From assembly GCF_036226405.1 (NCBI RefSeq), contig NZ_CP108464.1, positions 2,604,001 to 2,668,000 of the forward strand: a stretch of 64,000 nucleotides of DNA, read 5' to 3'. The position numbers and the translations under genes were made by a program. The notes beneath the pieces were generated by a model. The model saw only the letters and a list, made by a program, of their open reading frames with translations. It ran no database searches and was not told where the DNA came from. How positions within the stretch are numbered: the first letter of the stretch is position 1; each line of letters opens with the position of its first letter. This DNA comes from Streptomyces sp. NBC_01260. Lineage in GTDB: Bacteria > Actinomycetota > Actinomycetes > Streptomycetales > Streptomycetaceae. Below, in pieces: positions 34,565-42,869 of the stretch.

Positions 34565-34972
34565 TCAGGTGTGAGCACCCCCGCCGCCGTCCGCTCCCGG
34601 ACCGCCCGTCCTGTCGCCCGCCGCTCCGTCGGCCACGCCGTCCCACCGCGCGCGTCTCATGTCCAGACGCGGAACGTGACCGTCCGCATTCCGCGGGGCC
34701 TCGCGCAGCGGAGTGCTCTCCTCACGGTAGTGATTCAGCGCACGCAGCTCGTGGCCGGGCAGCAGCGCCCCGTCGGCGCGCACCACACGCCACCACGGCA
34801 CCGCTCCCCCGTACAGCGCCATGACCCGCCCGACCTGACGCGGGCCGCCGTCCCCCAGCCACTCCGCGATGTCGCCGTACGTCATGACGCGGCCGGGCGG
34901 GATCAGCTCGGCGACATCGAGCACGCGCTCCGCGTACTCCGGCAACGCGTCGCTCGTCGGGTTTTCGCTCAT
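34565..34972 (-). CDS. Alkyltransferase-like protein (MGMT family, no active-site Cys)
   Basis: A 135-residue protein with the DNA-binding domain of O6-alkylguanine-DNA alkyltransferases: IPPGRVMTYGDIAEWLG and RQVGRVMALY. Where true alkyltransferases have PCHRV, this one reads PWWRVVRADG, so the acceptor cysteine is replaced by Trp; this is the hallmark of alkyltransferase-like (ATL) proteins that bind alkylated guanines and recruit nucleotide excision repair. The C-terminus is Gly/Ala/Asp-rich. The ATG at 34972 is used; another ATG lies 9 bases upstream at 34981. Location near adnA fits a DNA repair neighbourhood. Confidence 0.88.
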   Translation of the reverse strand: MSENPTSDALPEYAERVLDVAELIPPGRVMTYGDIAEWLGDGGPRQVGRVMALYGGAVPWWRVVRADGALLPGHELRALNHYREESTPLREAPRNADGHVPRLDMRRARWDGVADGAAGDRTGGPGADGGGGAHT

Positions 34973-35194
34973 CCGGCTCATCCTGCCCTACGCCACCGAC
35001 AGCACGGCCGATTCCGTGTCCGGCCGGACACGGAGCGTGCGCCCAGCGGAAAAGGGGCGTATCTTGCGCTTCGCAGCGCCCCTGCATCACACCCTGATGC
35101 CCTCCTCCGCCCGCGGGCCGTGCCACCATCATCCGGGCGGTGACCGGTGATACGAGAACACGAAGACCAATCAGAGGCGACGAAGGAGCAGGGC

Positions 35195-37924
35195 GTGCAG
35201 CCACCGAAGGCGGCCGACGCCTCTGATGCCGAGCCACGCCCGGAGGGGCCCCGGCCGGACGCGGACACCGATCCGGAGAAGCCTTCCGGGAGCCCGGCCG
35301 GCTCGACGCTCTCGACCGCCGAAGAGGAACTGTCCGAAAGCGTCTCCGGGGACGAACCCCTGCTCCCCGCCCGGGTGCACCGCCCCTCCGACCTGCTGCG
35401 GCTCCTCATCGGCGTCCTGGCCATCGTCGTGGTGTTCTCCGTCGCCGCGTTCGCCCACGGCACGACCACCGGTCTCGAAGCGGACATCAACAAGGGCACC
35501 GGCCAGGCGCCCGACATGCTCATCAAGATCGCCGGTCTGGTCTCCAGCATCGCCGTACTGCTCGTGCCGGTCGCCTTCGCCATCGAGCGGCTGATCAAAC
35601 GGGACGGGCTGCGCATCGCGGACGGTGTGCTGGCCGCCGTCCTGGCGCACGGGGTGACACTCGCGGCGGACCTGTGGGTCGCCAAGTCCGCCTCCGGAAC
35701 CATTCAGGACGCCCTGACCCAGCCGGCGCCCGGTGACGCGCTCACCGATCCCGTACATGGCTATCTCGCCCCCGTGATCGCCTATATGACGGCGGTCGGG
35801 ATGGCGAGACGGCCGCGCTGGCGGGTCGTGCTGTGGGTGGTGCTGCTGCTCGACGCGTTCGCCATGCTGGTCGGCGGCTACACGACACCGCTCTCGATCA
35901 TCCTGACGGTACTGATCGGCTGGACGGTGGCGTACGGCACGCTGTACGCGGTCGGCTCGCCGAACGTCCGGCCCACCGGTCAGCATCTGATGGCCGGTCT
36001 GCGCCACGTCGGCTTCCGCCCCGTCACCGCGATGCGGGCCGACGACGACCCCGACGCCGGCGACCAGAACGACCGCGGACGCCGCTATCTGGTCTCCCTG
36101 GAGGACGGCCCACCGCTCGATGTGACGGTCGTCGACCGGGAACAGCAGGCCCAGGGCTTCTTCTACCGGGTGTGGCGCAGGCTCACCCTGCGCGGGATCA
36201 CCCAGCGGCGTTCCATCCAGTCGCTGCGCCAGGCGCTGGAGCAGGAGGCGCTGCTCGCGTACGCGGCGATCGCCGCCGGGGCCAACGCCCCCAAGCTGAT
36301 CGCCACCTCCGAGCTGGGCCCCGACGCCGTGATGCTGGTGTACGAGCACATCGGCGGGCGCTCGCTGGACGCCCTGGAGAACGCCGACATCACCGACGAC
36401 CTGGTGCGCGGCGCCTGGCGCCAGGTGCAGGCGCTCCAGTCGCGGCGGATCGCGCACCGCAGGCTCACCGGCGACGCCCTGCTGGTGGATCGTTCCGGCA
36501 AGGTGTTCGTCACGGATCTGCGGGGCGGCGAGATCGCGGCCGGCGATCTGGTTCTGCGGATGGACGTCGCCCAGCTGCTCACCACGACCGGTCTGCGGGT
36601 GGGCGCCGAGCGGGCGGTGGCCGCCGCGCTGGCGGTGGTCGGTCCGGACACCGTCGCGGACTGTCTGCCGCTGCTCCAGCCGATCGCGCTCAGCCGCTCC
36701 ACCCGGGCGCATCTGCGCAGACTCGCCCGGGAGCGGTCGCAGCGGGAGCGCGAGGCGGTGCTCGACGCGTCGGACGCGGCCAAGCGGGCCCGTACCCATG
36801 GCGCGGAGCTCCCCGAGGACGCGGACCGAAAGGCCGTCCGCAAATCGGTACGTACCGAGAAGCAGGCCGAGAAGCGGGCGCTCGACGACGCGCTGGACGA
36901 GGCCCGCGAGGAGGACCTGCTCTCCCAGATCCGCCGGGAGGTACTGCTGATCCGGCCGCAGGCGCCGGTCGAGCCGGTCCGTCTGGAGCGCATCAAACCG
37001 CGCACCCTGCTCAGCTTCATCGCGGGCGCCATCGCCGCGTACTTCCTGATCTCGCAGTTCACCCAGGCCGACTTCGGTGCGGTGGTCGAGCAGGCGGAGT
37101 GGGGCTGGGTGGCGGCCGCGGTCGGCTTCTCCGCCCTCAGCTACGTCGCGGCCGCGATGAGCCTGCTGGGCTTCGTGCCCGAGCGGGTGCCGTTCGGCAA
37201 GACGGTGCTGGCGCAGATCGCCGGGTCGTTCGTGAAGATCGTGGCGCCGGCCGCGGTCGGCGGTGTCGCCCTGAACACGCGGTTCCTGCAACGCTCCGGC
37301 GTACGCCCGGGGCTCGCGGTCGCGAGTGTCGGCGCCTCGCAGCTGTTCGGCCTCGGCTGCCACATCCTGCTGCTCGGCGCCTTCGGCTATCTGACCGGCA
37401 CCGAGAAGACCCCGTCCTCGCTCACCCCGTCCAGGACCGTGATCGCGGGGCTGCTGACGGTCGCCGTACTGGTGCTGGTGGTGACGGCGATCCCGTTCCT
37501 GCGGAAGTTCGTGGTGACCCGGGTGCGGTCGCTGTTCGCCGGAGTCGTACCGCGCATGCTCGACGTCGTGCAGCGTCCGCAGAAGCTGCTCACCGGCATC
37601 GGCGGGATGCTGCTGCTGACCGGCCTGTTCGTGATGTGTCTGGACGCCTCGGTCCGGGCGTTCAGCGGTCCGGACACCCCGCACCTCAGTTACGCGAGCA
37701 TCGCGGTGGTCTTCCTCGCCGGTAACGCGCTGGGCTCGGCGGCGCCGACCCCCGGCGGTATGGGTGCGGTCGAGACGGCGCTGACGCTGGGTCTGATCGC
37801 GGTCGGCCTGCCGAAGGAGGTCGCGGCCCCGGCGGTGCTGCTGTTCCGGCTGATGACGCTGTGGCTGCCGGTGCTTCCCGGCTGGATCTGCTTCAACCAC
37901 CTGACGCGCAAGGGCGAGCTCTAG
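35195..37924 (+). CDS. Pseudokinase-lysyl-PG-synthase-type flippase fusion membrane protein
   Basis: A 909-residue protein. After a disordered acidic N-terminus come about seven membrane segments (residues about 65-240), then a soluble part with kinase-like order: QSIRQALEQEALLAYAAIAAG, AVMLVYEHIGGRSL and a catalytic-loop-like IAHRRLTGDALLVDRSGKVF followed by VTDLRGGEIAAG. The HRD aspartate and the DFG motif are absent (HRR and DLR), so this is probably a pseudokinase. A Lys/Arg/Glu-rich helical stretch follows, and the last 300 residues are an UPF0104/lysylphosphatidylglycerol-synthetase-type transmembrane domain (LGSAAPTPGGMGAVE), found in lipid or lipid-linked sugar flippases. GTG at 35195 has AAGGAG six bases upstream; the earlier GTG at 35147 has no such site. 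Confidence 0.82.
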   Translation: MQPPKAADASDAEPRPEGPRPDADTDPEKPSGSPAGSTLSTAEEELSESVSGDEPLLPARVHRPSDLLRLLIGVLAIVVVFSVAAFAHGTTTGLEADINKGTGQAPDMLIKIAGLVSSIAVLLVPVAFAIERLIKRDGLRIADGVLAAVLAHGVTLAADLWVAKSASGTIQDALTQPAPGDALTDPVHGYLAPVIAYMTAVGMARRPRWRVVLWVVLLLDAFAMLVGGYTTPLSIILTVLIGWTVAYGTLYAVGSPNVRPTGQHLMAGLRHVGFRPVTAMRADDDPDAGDQNDRGRRYLVSLEDGPPLDVTVVDREQQAQGFFYRVWRRLTLRGITQRRSIQSLRQALEQEALLAYAAIAAGANAPKLIATSELGPDAVMLVYEHIGGRSLDALENADITDDLVRGAWRQVQALQSRRIAHRRLTGDALLVDRSGKVFVTDLRGGEIAAGDLVLRMDVAQLLTTTGLRVGAERAVAAALAVVGPDTVADCLPLLQPIALSRSTRAHLRRLARERSQREREAVLDASDAAKRARTHGAELPEDADRKAVRKSVRTEKQAEKRALDDALDEAREEDLLSQIRREVLLIRPQAPVEPVRLERIKPRTLLSFIAGAIAAYFLISQFTQADFGAVVEQAEWGWVAAAVGFSALSYVAAAMSLLGFVPERVPFGKTVLAQIAGSFVKIVAPAAVGGVALNTRFLQRSGVRPGLAVASVGASQLFGLGCHILLLGAFGYLTGTEKTPSSLTPSRTVIAGLLTVAVLVLVVTAIPFLRKFVVTRVRSLFAGVVPRMLDVVQRPQKLLTGIGGMLLLTGLFVMCLDASVRAFSGPDTPHLSYASIAVVFLAGNALGSAAPTPGGMGAVETALTLGLIAVGLPKEVAAPAVLLFRLMTLWLPVLPGWICFNHLTRKGEL

Positions 37925-38014
37925 AAGCTCCGGGGCGGCGGCGGTCCGGGCGGGGGCCACCCGCTTGGACCGGCGCCCCGTGCACCCGCCCGGCCCCCGC
38001 CGCACGATGGAGCG

Positions 38015-39619
38015 ATGAGGACCTCCCCTGCCCTGCGCGCCGCGGCCCTCGCCGCCACCGTGACCGTGCTGCTTCCGCTCACCGGCTGCTCGGACGGCGG
38101 TGACAACGACGCACCGGACCGGTCGGAGGACTCTCCGCACGCGGCGGCCGCCGACGGGAGCTCCGGGCCGTCCGCCCTCGCCACCCAGAAGCTGACGTGG
38201 AAGCACTGCCCCGCCCCGTCCCAGGCGGAGGGCGGCGGCGCCGCACCGTCCCCGCTGCCCGGCGGGGCCGTCTGGGAGTGCTCCGTGATGAAGGTCCCGC
38301 TCGACCACGCCGAGCCCGACGGCGGCACCATCGAACTGGCGCTCGTCCGCGCGAAGGCCGTGGACCGGAAGAAGCGGATCGGTTCGCTCATCTTCAACTT
38401 CGGCGGCCCCGGCTCCTCCGGCGTCGCCACCCTGCCCGCCTTCGGCACCGAGTACGACAAGCTGCGCACCCGCTACGACCTGGTGAGCTTCGACCCGCGC
38501 GGGGTCGGCCGCAGCGATGGGGTGACGTGCGAGAACGACAAGCAGCTGGACGTGCGCTACCAGGCCGACGGGACGCCGGACGACGCCTCCGAGGAGAAGG
38601 CGTTCACCGACGACACGAAGACGTACGCGGCGGCGTGCGAGAAGAACTCGGGCAGGGAGCTTCCCTTCGTCGGGACGACGAACGCCGCCCGCGACATGGA
38701 CCTGATGCGTCAGGTGCTGGGCGACGACCGGCTGTACTACTTCGGCATCTCGTACGGCACCGAACTGGGCGGTGTCTACGCGCACCTGTTCCCGAAGAGC
38801 GTCGGCAGGTCGGTGCTGGACGCGGTGGTGGACCCGACCGAGGACGCCGAGCAGTCCTCCCTGGGCCAGGCCAAGGGGTTCCAGCTCGCGCTGGACAACT
38901 TCGCCAAGGACTGCGCGGACCGGGGCGACGCCTGCAAACTGCCGGGTTCCAACGCCGGTGAGGTCGAGCAGGGGGTGTCCGATCTCCTGGGCCGGCTGGA
39001 GAAGAAGCCCGTGTCCGGGCTCGGTGCACGGAAGCTGACGCAGACGCAGGCCACCACCGGCATCGCCTCGGCCCTGTACTCCAAGGAGACCTGGCCGCTG
39101 CTGGAGCAGGGCCTGGACGAGGCCGACGGCGGCGACGGCGGGCTGCTGCTGGCCCTCGCCGACTCCCTCAACGGCCGCTCGGACAACGGCCACTACGACA
39201 ATTCCGCCGCGGCCAACACGGCCATCAACTGCGCGGACTCCAAGGAACGGTTCACCCTGGAGCAGACCAGGGCGAAGCTCCCCGAGTTCCGCGCCGCCTC
39301 GCCGGTCTTCGGCGACTACCTGGGCTGGGGCCTGATGGCCTGCACCGGCTGGCCGGTGGCGGGCGCCTGGGACCACCCCGACGTCAGCGCCCCGGGCTCG
39401 GCCCCCCAGCTGGTCATCGGCAACACCGGCGACCCGGCGACCCCGTACAAGGGCGCGCGGGCGATGGCCGACGAGCTGGGCAAGGGCGTCGGCGTGGAGA
39501 TGACGTACAAGGGCGAGGGGCACGGTGCGTACAACAGCGGCAACGCCTGTGTGCAGAAGGCGGTGGACGGCTATCTGCTGGACGGCAAGGTGCCGGCCGC
39601 CGGGACGGTCTGCGGGTAG
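38015..39619 (+). CDS. Secreted lipoprotein alpha/beta hydrolase (Tap/SlpD-like peptidase), copy 1
   Basis: A 534-residue lipoprotein precursor: signal peptide MRTSPALRAAALAATVTVLL, lipobox LTGC with Cys25 as lipid site, then a Ser/Ala-rich linker. The hydrolase has the oxyanion motif FNFGGPGSSGV, the nucleophile elbow YFGISYGTELGG, the acid region VIGNTGDPATPYK and the His region GEGHGAYNSGN, followed by the C-terminal Cys-containing cap typical of tripeptidyl-aminopeptidase (Tap) and SlpD/SlpE proteins of Streptomyces. It likely trims peptides from growth medium or secreted proteins. A paralogue begins 328 bp downstream. Confidence 0.88.
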   Translation: MRTSPALRAAALAATVTVLLPLTGCSDGGDNDAPDRSEDSPHAAAADGSSGPSALATQKLTWKHCPAPSQAEGGGAAPSPLPGGAVWECSVMKVPLDHAEPDGGTIELALVRAKAVDRKKRIGSLIFNFGGPGSSGVATLPAFGTEYDKLRTRYDLVSFDPRGVGRSDGVTCENDKQLDVRYQADGTPDDASEEKAFTDDTKTYAAACEKNSGRELPFVGTTNAARDMDLMRQVLGDDRLYYFGISYGTELGGVYAHLFPKSVGRSVLDAVVDPTEDAEQSSLGQAKGFQLALDNFAKDCADRGDACKLPGSNAGEVEQGVSDLLGRLEKKPVSGLGARKLTQTQATTGIASALYSKETWPLLEQGLDEADGGDGGLLLALADSLNGRSDNGHYDNSAAANTAINCADSKERFTLEQTRAKLPEFRAASPVFGDYLGWGLMACTGWPVAGAWDHPDVSAPGSAPQLVIGNTGDPATPYKGARAMADELGKGVGVEMTYKGEGHGAYNSGNACVQKAVDGYLLDGKVPAAGTVCG

Positions 39620-39656
39620 GGCCTTTCGTTTGGATCAGGCCGGATCAGGGAGCGGG

Positions 39657-39751
39657 GTCCGGCGCGTGCAGCTGCAAGGCGGAGGAGGGAGTCAATGCGG
39701 AGCATTGGCGACCGACGACAACGCCGCAGATGTGCGCACCGGACCCCGCGA
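39657..39751. repeat. 95-bp direct repeat, unit 1
   Basis: First of two perfect tandem copies with a period of exactly 95 bp, starting at GTCCGGCGCGTGCAG. Confidence 0.9.
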
Positions 39752-39846
39752 GTCCGGCGCGTGCAGCTGCAAGGCGGAGGAGGGAGTCAATGCGGAGCAT
39801 TGGCGACCGACGACAACGCCGCAGATGTGCGCACCGGACCCCGCGA
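39752..39846. repeat. 95-bp direct repeat, unit 2
   Basis: Second perfect copy of the 95-bp unit. A third start is hinted by GCCCGG immediately after, where the sequence diverges into the right inverted repeat. Confidence 0.9.
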
Positions 39847-39946
39847 GCCCGGCATGATCCAAACGAGAGGCCCCAGGGCTGTCCGGACGCCGTCCTACGA
39901 TGGGCGGACTGTCGACCGGGCGGGCACAACGGGGAGGGACGCACAC

Positions 39947-41530
39947 GTGGTCTCATACGCACGGGCCGGGGCGCTGGCCGCCGCCGCGCTGCTGCTGACG
40001 GGGGTGCTCGCGGGCTGTGAGGACTCCGCGGACGACAAGCCCGGCAAACGGGCTGACGGCAGCACGGCCGCCTCGCCGTCCGCCGCGGCCTCGTCCACCG
40101 CGAGCGGGAAGCCGGTGCGGCTCCCGGCACTGCCCGGTTCGCTCACCTCGCAGCGCCTGGACTGGAACCGCTGCGAGGCCCCCGAGGGCGGGACCGCTCC
40201 GGGTTCGGACTGGCGGTGTGCGAAGGTCCGCGTTCCGCTGGACTACACCGAGCCGGACGGCGCCACGATCGGGATCGCGCTGATCCGCAAGGCGGCCCGG
40301 GACAAGGGCCGGCGCCTGGGCTCGATGCTGTTCGACTTCGGCGGCCCCGGCGGTTCGGGGGTCTCCATCCTGCCGCGCGCCGCCGGTTCGTACGGGAAGC
40401 TCAACACCCGTTACGACCTGGTGGGCTTCGATCCGCGAGGGGTGGCCGGGAGCGCCGGGGTGCGGTGCCGCTCCGACCGGGAGCAGGAGACTGCCAACCG
40501 CGAGGTGGACATGACTCCGGACACGGCGGCGGAGGAGGCGGCGTTCATGAAGGACGGCGCGGACTTCGGCGCCGGCTGCGAGCGCCGTTCGGGCAAGGTC
40601 CTGCCGTTCGTCGGCACGACGAACGCCGCCCGGGACATGGACCTGATCCGCGAAGTCCTCGGCGACCGGAAGCTGACGTACTTCGGCATGTCGTACGGCA
40701 CCGAGCTGGGCGGCACCTACGCGCACCTCTTCCCGGCGAACGTCGGGCGCACCGTCCTGGACGGCGTCGTCGACCCCACGGCGGACACCGTCGGGCACGC
40801 CCGCAACCAGACGACCGGCTTCCAGCGGGCGCTGGACAACTACCTCAAGGACCGTGGCCAGGCCCCGGAGGCGGGCACCCGGCGCATCGCCCGGCTGCTG
40901 GCGCGGATCGACAGGAAGCCGCTGCCGACCGGTACGTCCCGTGAGCTCAACGAGTCACTGGCCCTCACGGGCATAGTGATGCCGCTCTACTCCAAGGACA
41001 ACTGGCCCTTCCTGACCCAGGCGCTGGACGAGGCGGAGGGCGGCCGGGGCAGCATGCTGCTGCAGCTGGCCGACTCGTACAACGGCCGCGACGGGAAGGG
41101 CCACTACGACACCGAGAGCCACTCGCAGCGGGCCATCTCCTGCGCGGACAGCAGGGCCCGGCCGACGGCGGCCGAGGCCAAGGCGCTGCTGCCCGAGTTC
41201 GAGAAGCTGTCCCCGGTCTTCGGCGCGTTCCTGGCCTGGGACACCGCGGGCTGGTGCTCCGACTGGCCGGTGAAGGGTGAGCACGACACCCCGGAGGCGA
41301 GCGCTCCGGGCGCCGGTCCGATCCTGGTCGTGGGGACGACGGGCGACCCCGCGACGCCGTACGAGGGTGCGCGCAAGATGGCGGACGAGCTGGGCAAGGG
41401 CGTCGGCGTCCTGCTCACCAACAAGGGCGAGGGGCACGGCGCCTACGGCGGGAACACCTGCGTCACGTCGACGGTCGACACGTACTTCCTGGACGGGAAG
41501 GTCCCGGCGGACGGCAAGACCTGCTCGTAG
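39947..41530 (+). CDS. Secreted lipoprotein alpha/beta hydrolase (Tap/SlpD-like peptidase), copy 2
   Basis: A 527-residue paralogue of the upstream gene. The signal peptide ends in the lipobox LAGC (Cys24). The oxyanion motif is FDFGGPGGSGV, the elbow YFGMSYGTELGG, the acid segment VVGTTGDPATPYE and the His segment GEGHGAYGGN. The two proteins keep long identical runs such as GTTNAARDMDLIR/M, so they arose by tandem duplication and then diverged. GTG at 39947 has GGAGGGAC at good distance; the frame extends upstream into the repeat element but that part is not coding-like. Confidence 0.87.
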   Translation: MVSYARAGALAAAALLLTGVLAGCEDSADDKPGKRADGSTAASPSAAASSTASGKPVRLPALPGSLTSQRLDWNRCEAPEGGTAPGSDWRCAKVRVPLDYTEPDGATIGIALIRKAARDKGRRLGSMLFDFGGPGGSGVSILPRAAGSYGKLNTRYDLVGFDPRGVAGSAGVRCRSDREQETANREVDMTPDTAAEEAAFMKDGADFGAGCERRSGKVLPFVGTTNAARDMDLIREVLGDRKLTYFGMSYGTELGGTYAHLFPANVGRTVLDGVVDPTADTVGHARNQTTGFQRALDNYLKDRGQAPEAGTRRIARLLARIDRKPLPTGTSRELNESLALTGIVMPLYSKDNWPFLTQALDEAEGGRGSMLLQLADSYNGRDGKGHYDTESHSQRAISCADSRARPTAAEAKALLPEFEKLSPVFGAFLAWDTAGWCSDWPVKGEHDTPEASAPGAGPILVVGTTGDPATPYEGARKMADELGKGVGVLLTNKGEGHGAYGGNTCVTSTVDTYFLDGKVPADGKTCS

Positions 41531-41548
41531 GGCAGCACGGCGGACACG

Positions 41549-41589
41549 CCGGAGGGGCCGGTCCGCACGACGCGGGCCGGCCCCTCCGG
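41549..41589. terminator. Bidirectional 18-bp stem-loop
   Basis: Positions 41549-41566 and 41572-41589 pair with a single G-T wobble. It lies between the convergent hydrolase and moeZ genes. Confidence 0.8.
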
Positions 41590-41605
41590 AACAGACGGTC
41601 AGGCT

Positions 41606-42784
41606 CTAGTACACCGGCTTCTCGGGCTCGATCTGGTTGACCCAGCCGATCACGCCGCCGCCGACGTGCACCGCGTCGGCGAAGCCCGCCGACTTGAGGA
41701 CCGCGAGGACCTCGGCGCTGCGGACACCGGTCTTGCAGTGCAGCACGATGCGCTTGTCCTGGGGGAGGTCCTGGAGGGCGTTGCCCATCAGGAACTCGTT
41801 CTTCGGGATCAGCTTCGCGCCGGGGATCGAGACGATCTCGTACTCGTTCGGCTCGCGGACGTCGATGATCTCGATCTTCTCGTCCGCGTCGATCCACTCC
41901 TTGAGCTGCTTGGGAGTGATCGTGGAGCCGAGCGCCGCCTCCTGGGCCTCCTCGGACACGACGCCGCAGAAGGCCTCGTAGTCGATGAGCTCGGTGACGG
42001 TCGGGTTCTCGCCGCAGACCGCGCAGTCGGGGTCCTTGCGGACCTTGACCTGGCGGTACTGCATCTCCAGGGCGTCGTAGATCATCAGCCGGCCGACGAG
42101 CGGGTCGCCGATTCCGGCGAGCAGCTTGATGGCCTCGTTGACCTGGATGGAGCCGATGGACGCGCAGAGCACGCCCAGCACGCCGCCCTCGGCGCAGGAC
42201 GGAACCATGCCGGGGGGCGGCGGCTCCGGGTAGAGGCAGCGGTAGCAGGGACCGTGCTCGGACCAGAAGACGGAAGCCTGACCGTCGAACCGGTAGATGG
42301 AGCCCCAGACGTACGGCTTGTTCAGCAGCACCGCGGCGTCGTTGACGAGATAGCGGGTGGCGAAGTTGTCCGTGCCGTCCACGATCAGGTCGTACTGCGC
42401 GAAGATCTCCATCACGTTCTCGGCTTCGAGCCGTTCCTCGTGAAGGACCACGTTCACCAGCGGGTTGATGCCCAGCACCGAGTCCTTGGCGGACTGGGCC
42501 TTGGACCGGCCGATGTCGGCCTGGCTGTGGATGATCTGGCGCTGCAGGTTCGACTCGTCGACCTCGTCGAACTCCACGATGCCGAGCGTTCCGACACCGG
42601 CGGCGGCCAGGTACATCAGGGCCGGCGAGCCGAGACCGCCGGCGCCCACACAGAGCACCTTCGCGTTCTTCAGCCGCTTCTGCCCGTCCATCCCGACATC
42701 CGGGATGATCAGGTGGCGGGAGTACCTGCGGACCTCGTCGACGGTGAGCTCAGCAGCTGGCTCGACCAGGGGTGGCAGCGACAC
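41606..42784 (-). CDS. moeZ: Adenylyltransferase/sulfurtransferase MoeZ
   Basis: A 392-residue two-domain protein. The N-terminal ThiF/MoeB-type E1 domain has the nucleotide loop GAGGLGS (47-53), the DNLQRQ-type segment ESNLQRQIIHSQADIGRSK, GTDNFATRYLVNDA and the structural zinc Cys pairs CYRC and CAVC. The C-terminal rhodanese domain has IIDVREPNEYEI and the active-site loop VLHCKTGVRSAEV with the persulfide Cys. MoeZ activates the C-terminus of ubiquitin-like sulfur carriers (MoaD, CysO, ThiS type) by adenylation and sulfuration; in streptomycetes it serves several biosynthetic carriers. The ATG at 42784 is used. Confidence 0.95.
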   Translation of the reverse strand: MSLPPLVEPAAELTVDEVRRYSRHLIIPDVGMDGQKRLKNAKVLCVGAGGLGSPALMYLAAAGVGTLGIVEFDEVDESNLQRQIIHSQADIGRSKAQSAKDSVLGINPLVNVVLHEERLEAENVMEIFAQYDLIVDGTDNFATRYLVNDAAVLLNKPYVWGSIYRFDGQASVFWSEHGPCYRCLYPEPPPPGMVPSCAEGGVLGVLCASIGSIQVNEAIKLLAGIGDPLVGRLMIYDALEMQYRQVKVRKDPDCAVCGENPTVTELIDYEAFCGVVSEEAQEAALGSTITPKQLKEWIDADEKIEIIDVREPNEYEIVSIPGAKLIPKNEFLMGNALQDLPQDKRIVLHCKTGVRSAEVLAVLKSAGFADAVHVGGGVIGWVNQIEPEKPVY

Positions 42785-42869
42785 AGGAACCTCAACAATG
42801 CAGGTGGTCGGTTTCTACGTACTTCGGCTACGTACGGTTGTTCTTGCCGTAACACTGCCACGCCCCCTC

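Larger units (their letters stand above)
39620..39872. repeat. 253-bp intergenic element with terminal inverted repeats
   Basis: The element is bounded by 18-bp inverted repeats (39620-39637 and 39855-39872, one mismatch) around GGCCTNTCGTTTGGATCA. Inside are two identical 95-bp units. Each unit contains the hairpin CAATGCGGAGCATTG and the inverted arms GGGGTCCGG / CCGGACCCC. It begins at the base after the stop of the first hydrolase gene. Open frames across it are unlikely to be real. It resembles Streptomyces intergenic repeats or MITE-like elements; no transposase is present. Confidence 0.8.

Noticed and set aside
35171..39523. A 1450-codon minus-strand frame opposite the flippase and the first peptidase
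   Set aside because: It runs antisense through two well-supported genes, has no recognisable domain, and its composition (His, Arg, Gly, Val, Gln) is that of a complement frame.
39692..39946. Short frames within the repeat element, with translations repeating the same block twice
   Set aside because: The repeated amino acid blocks come from the 95-bp tandem DNA repeat, not from coding constraint; no ribosome site.
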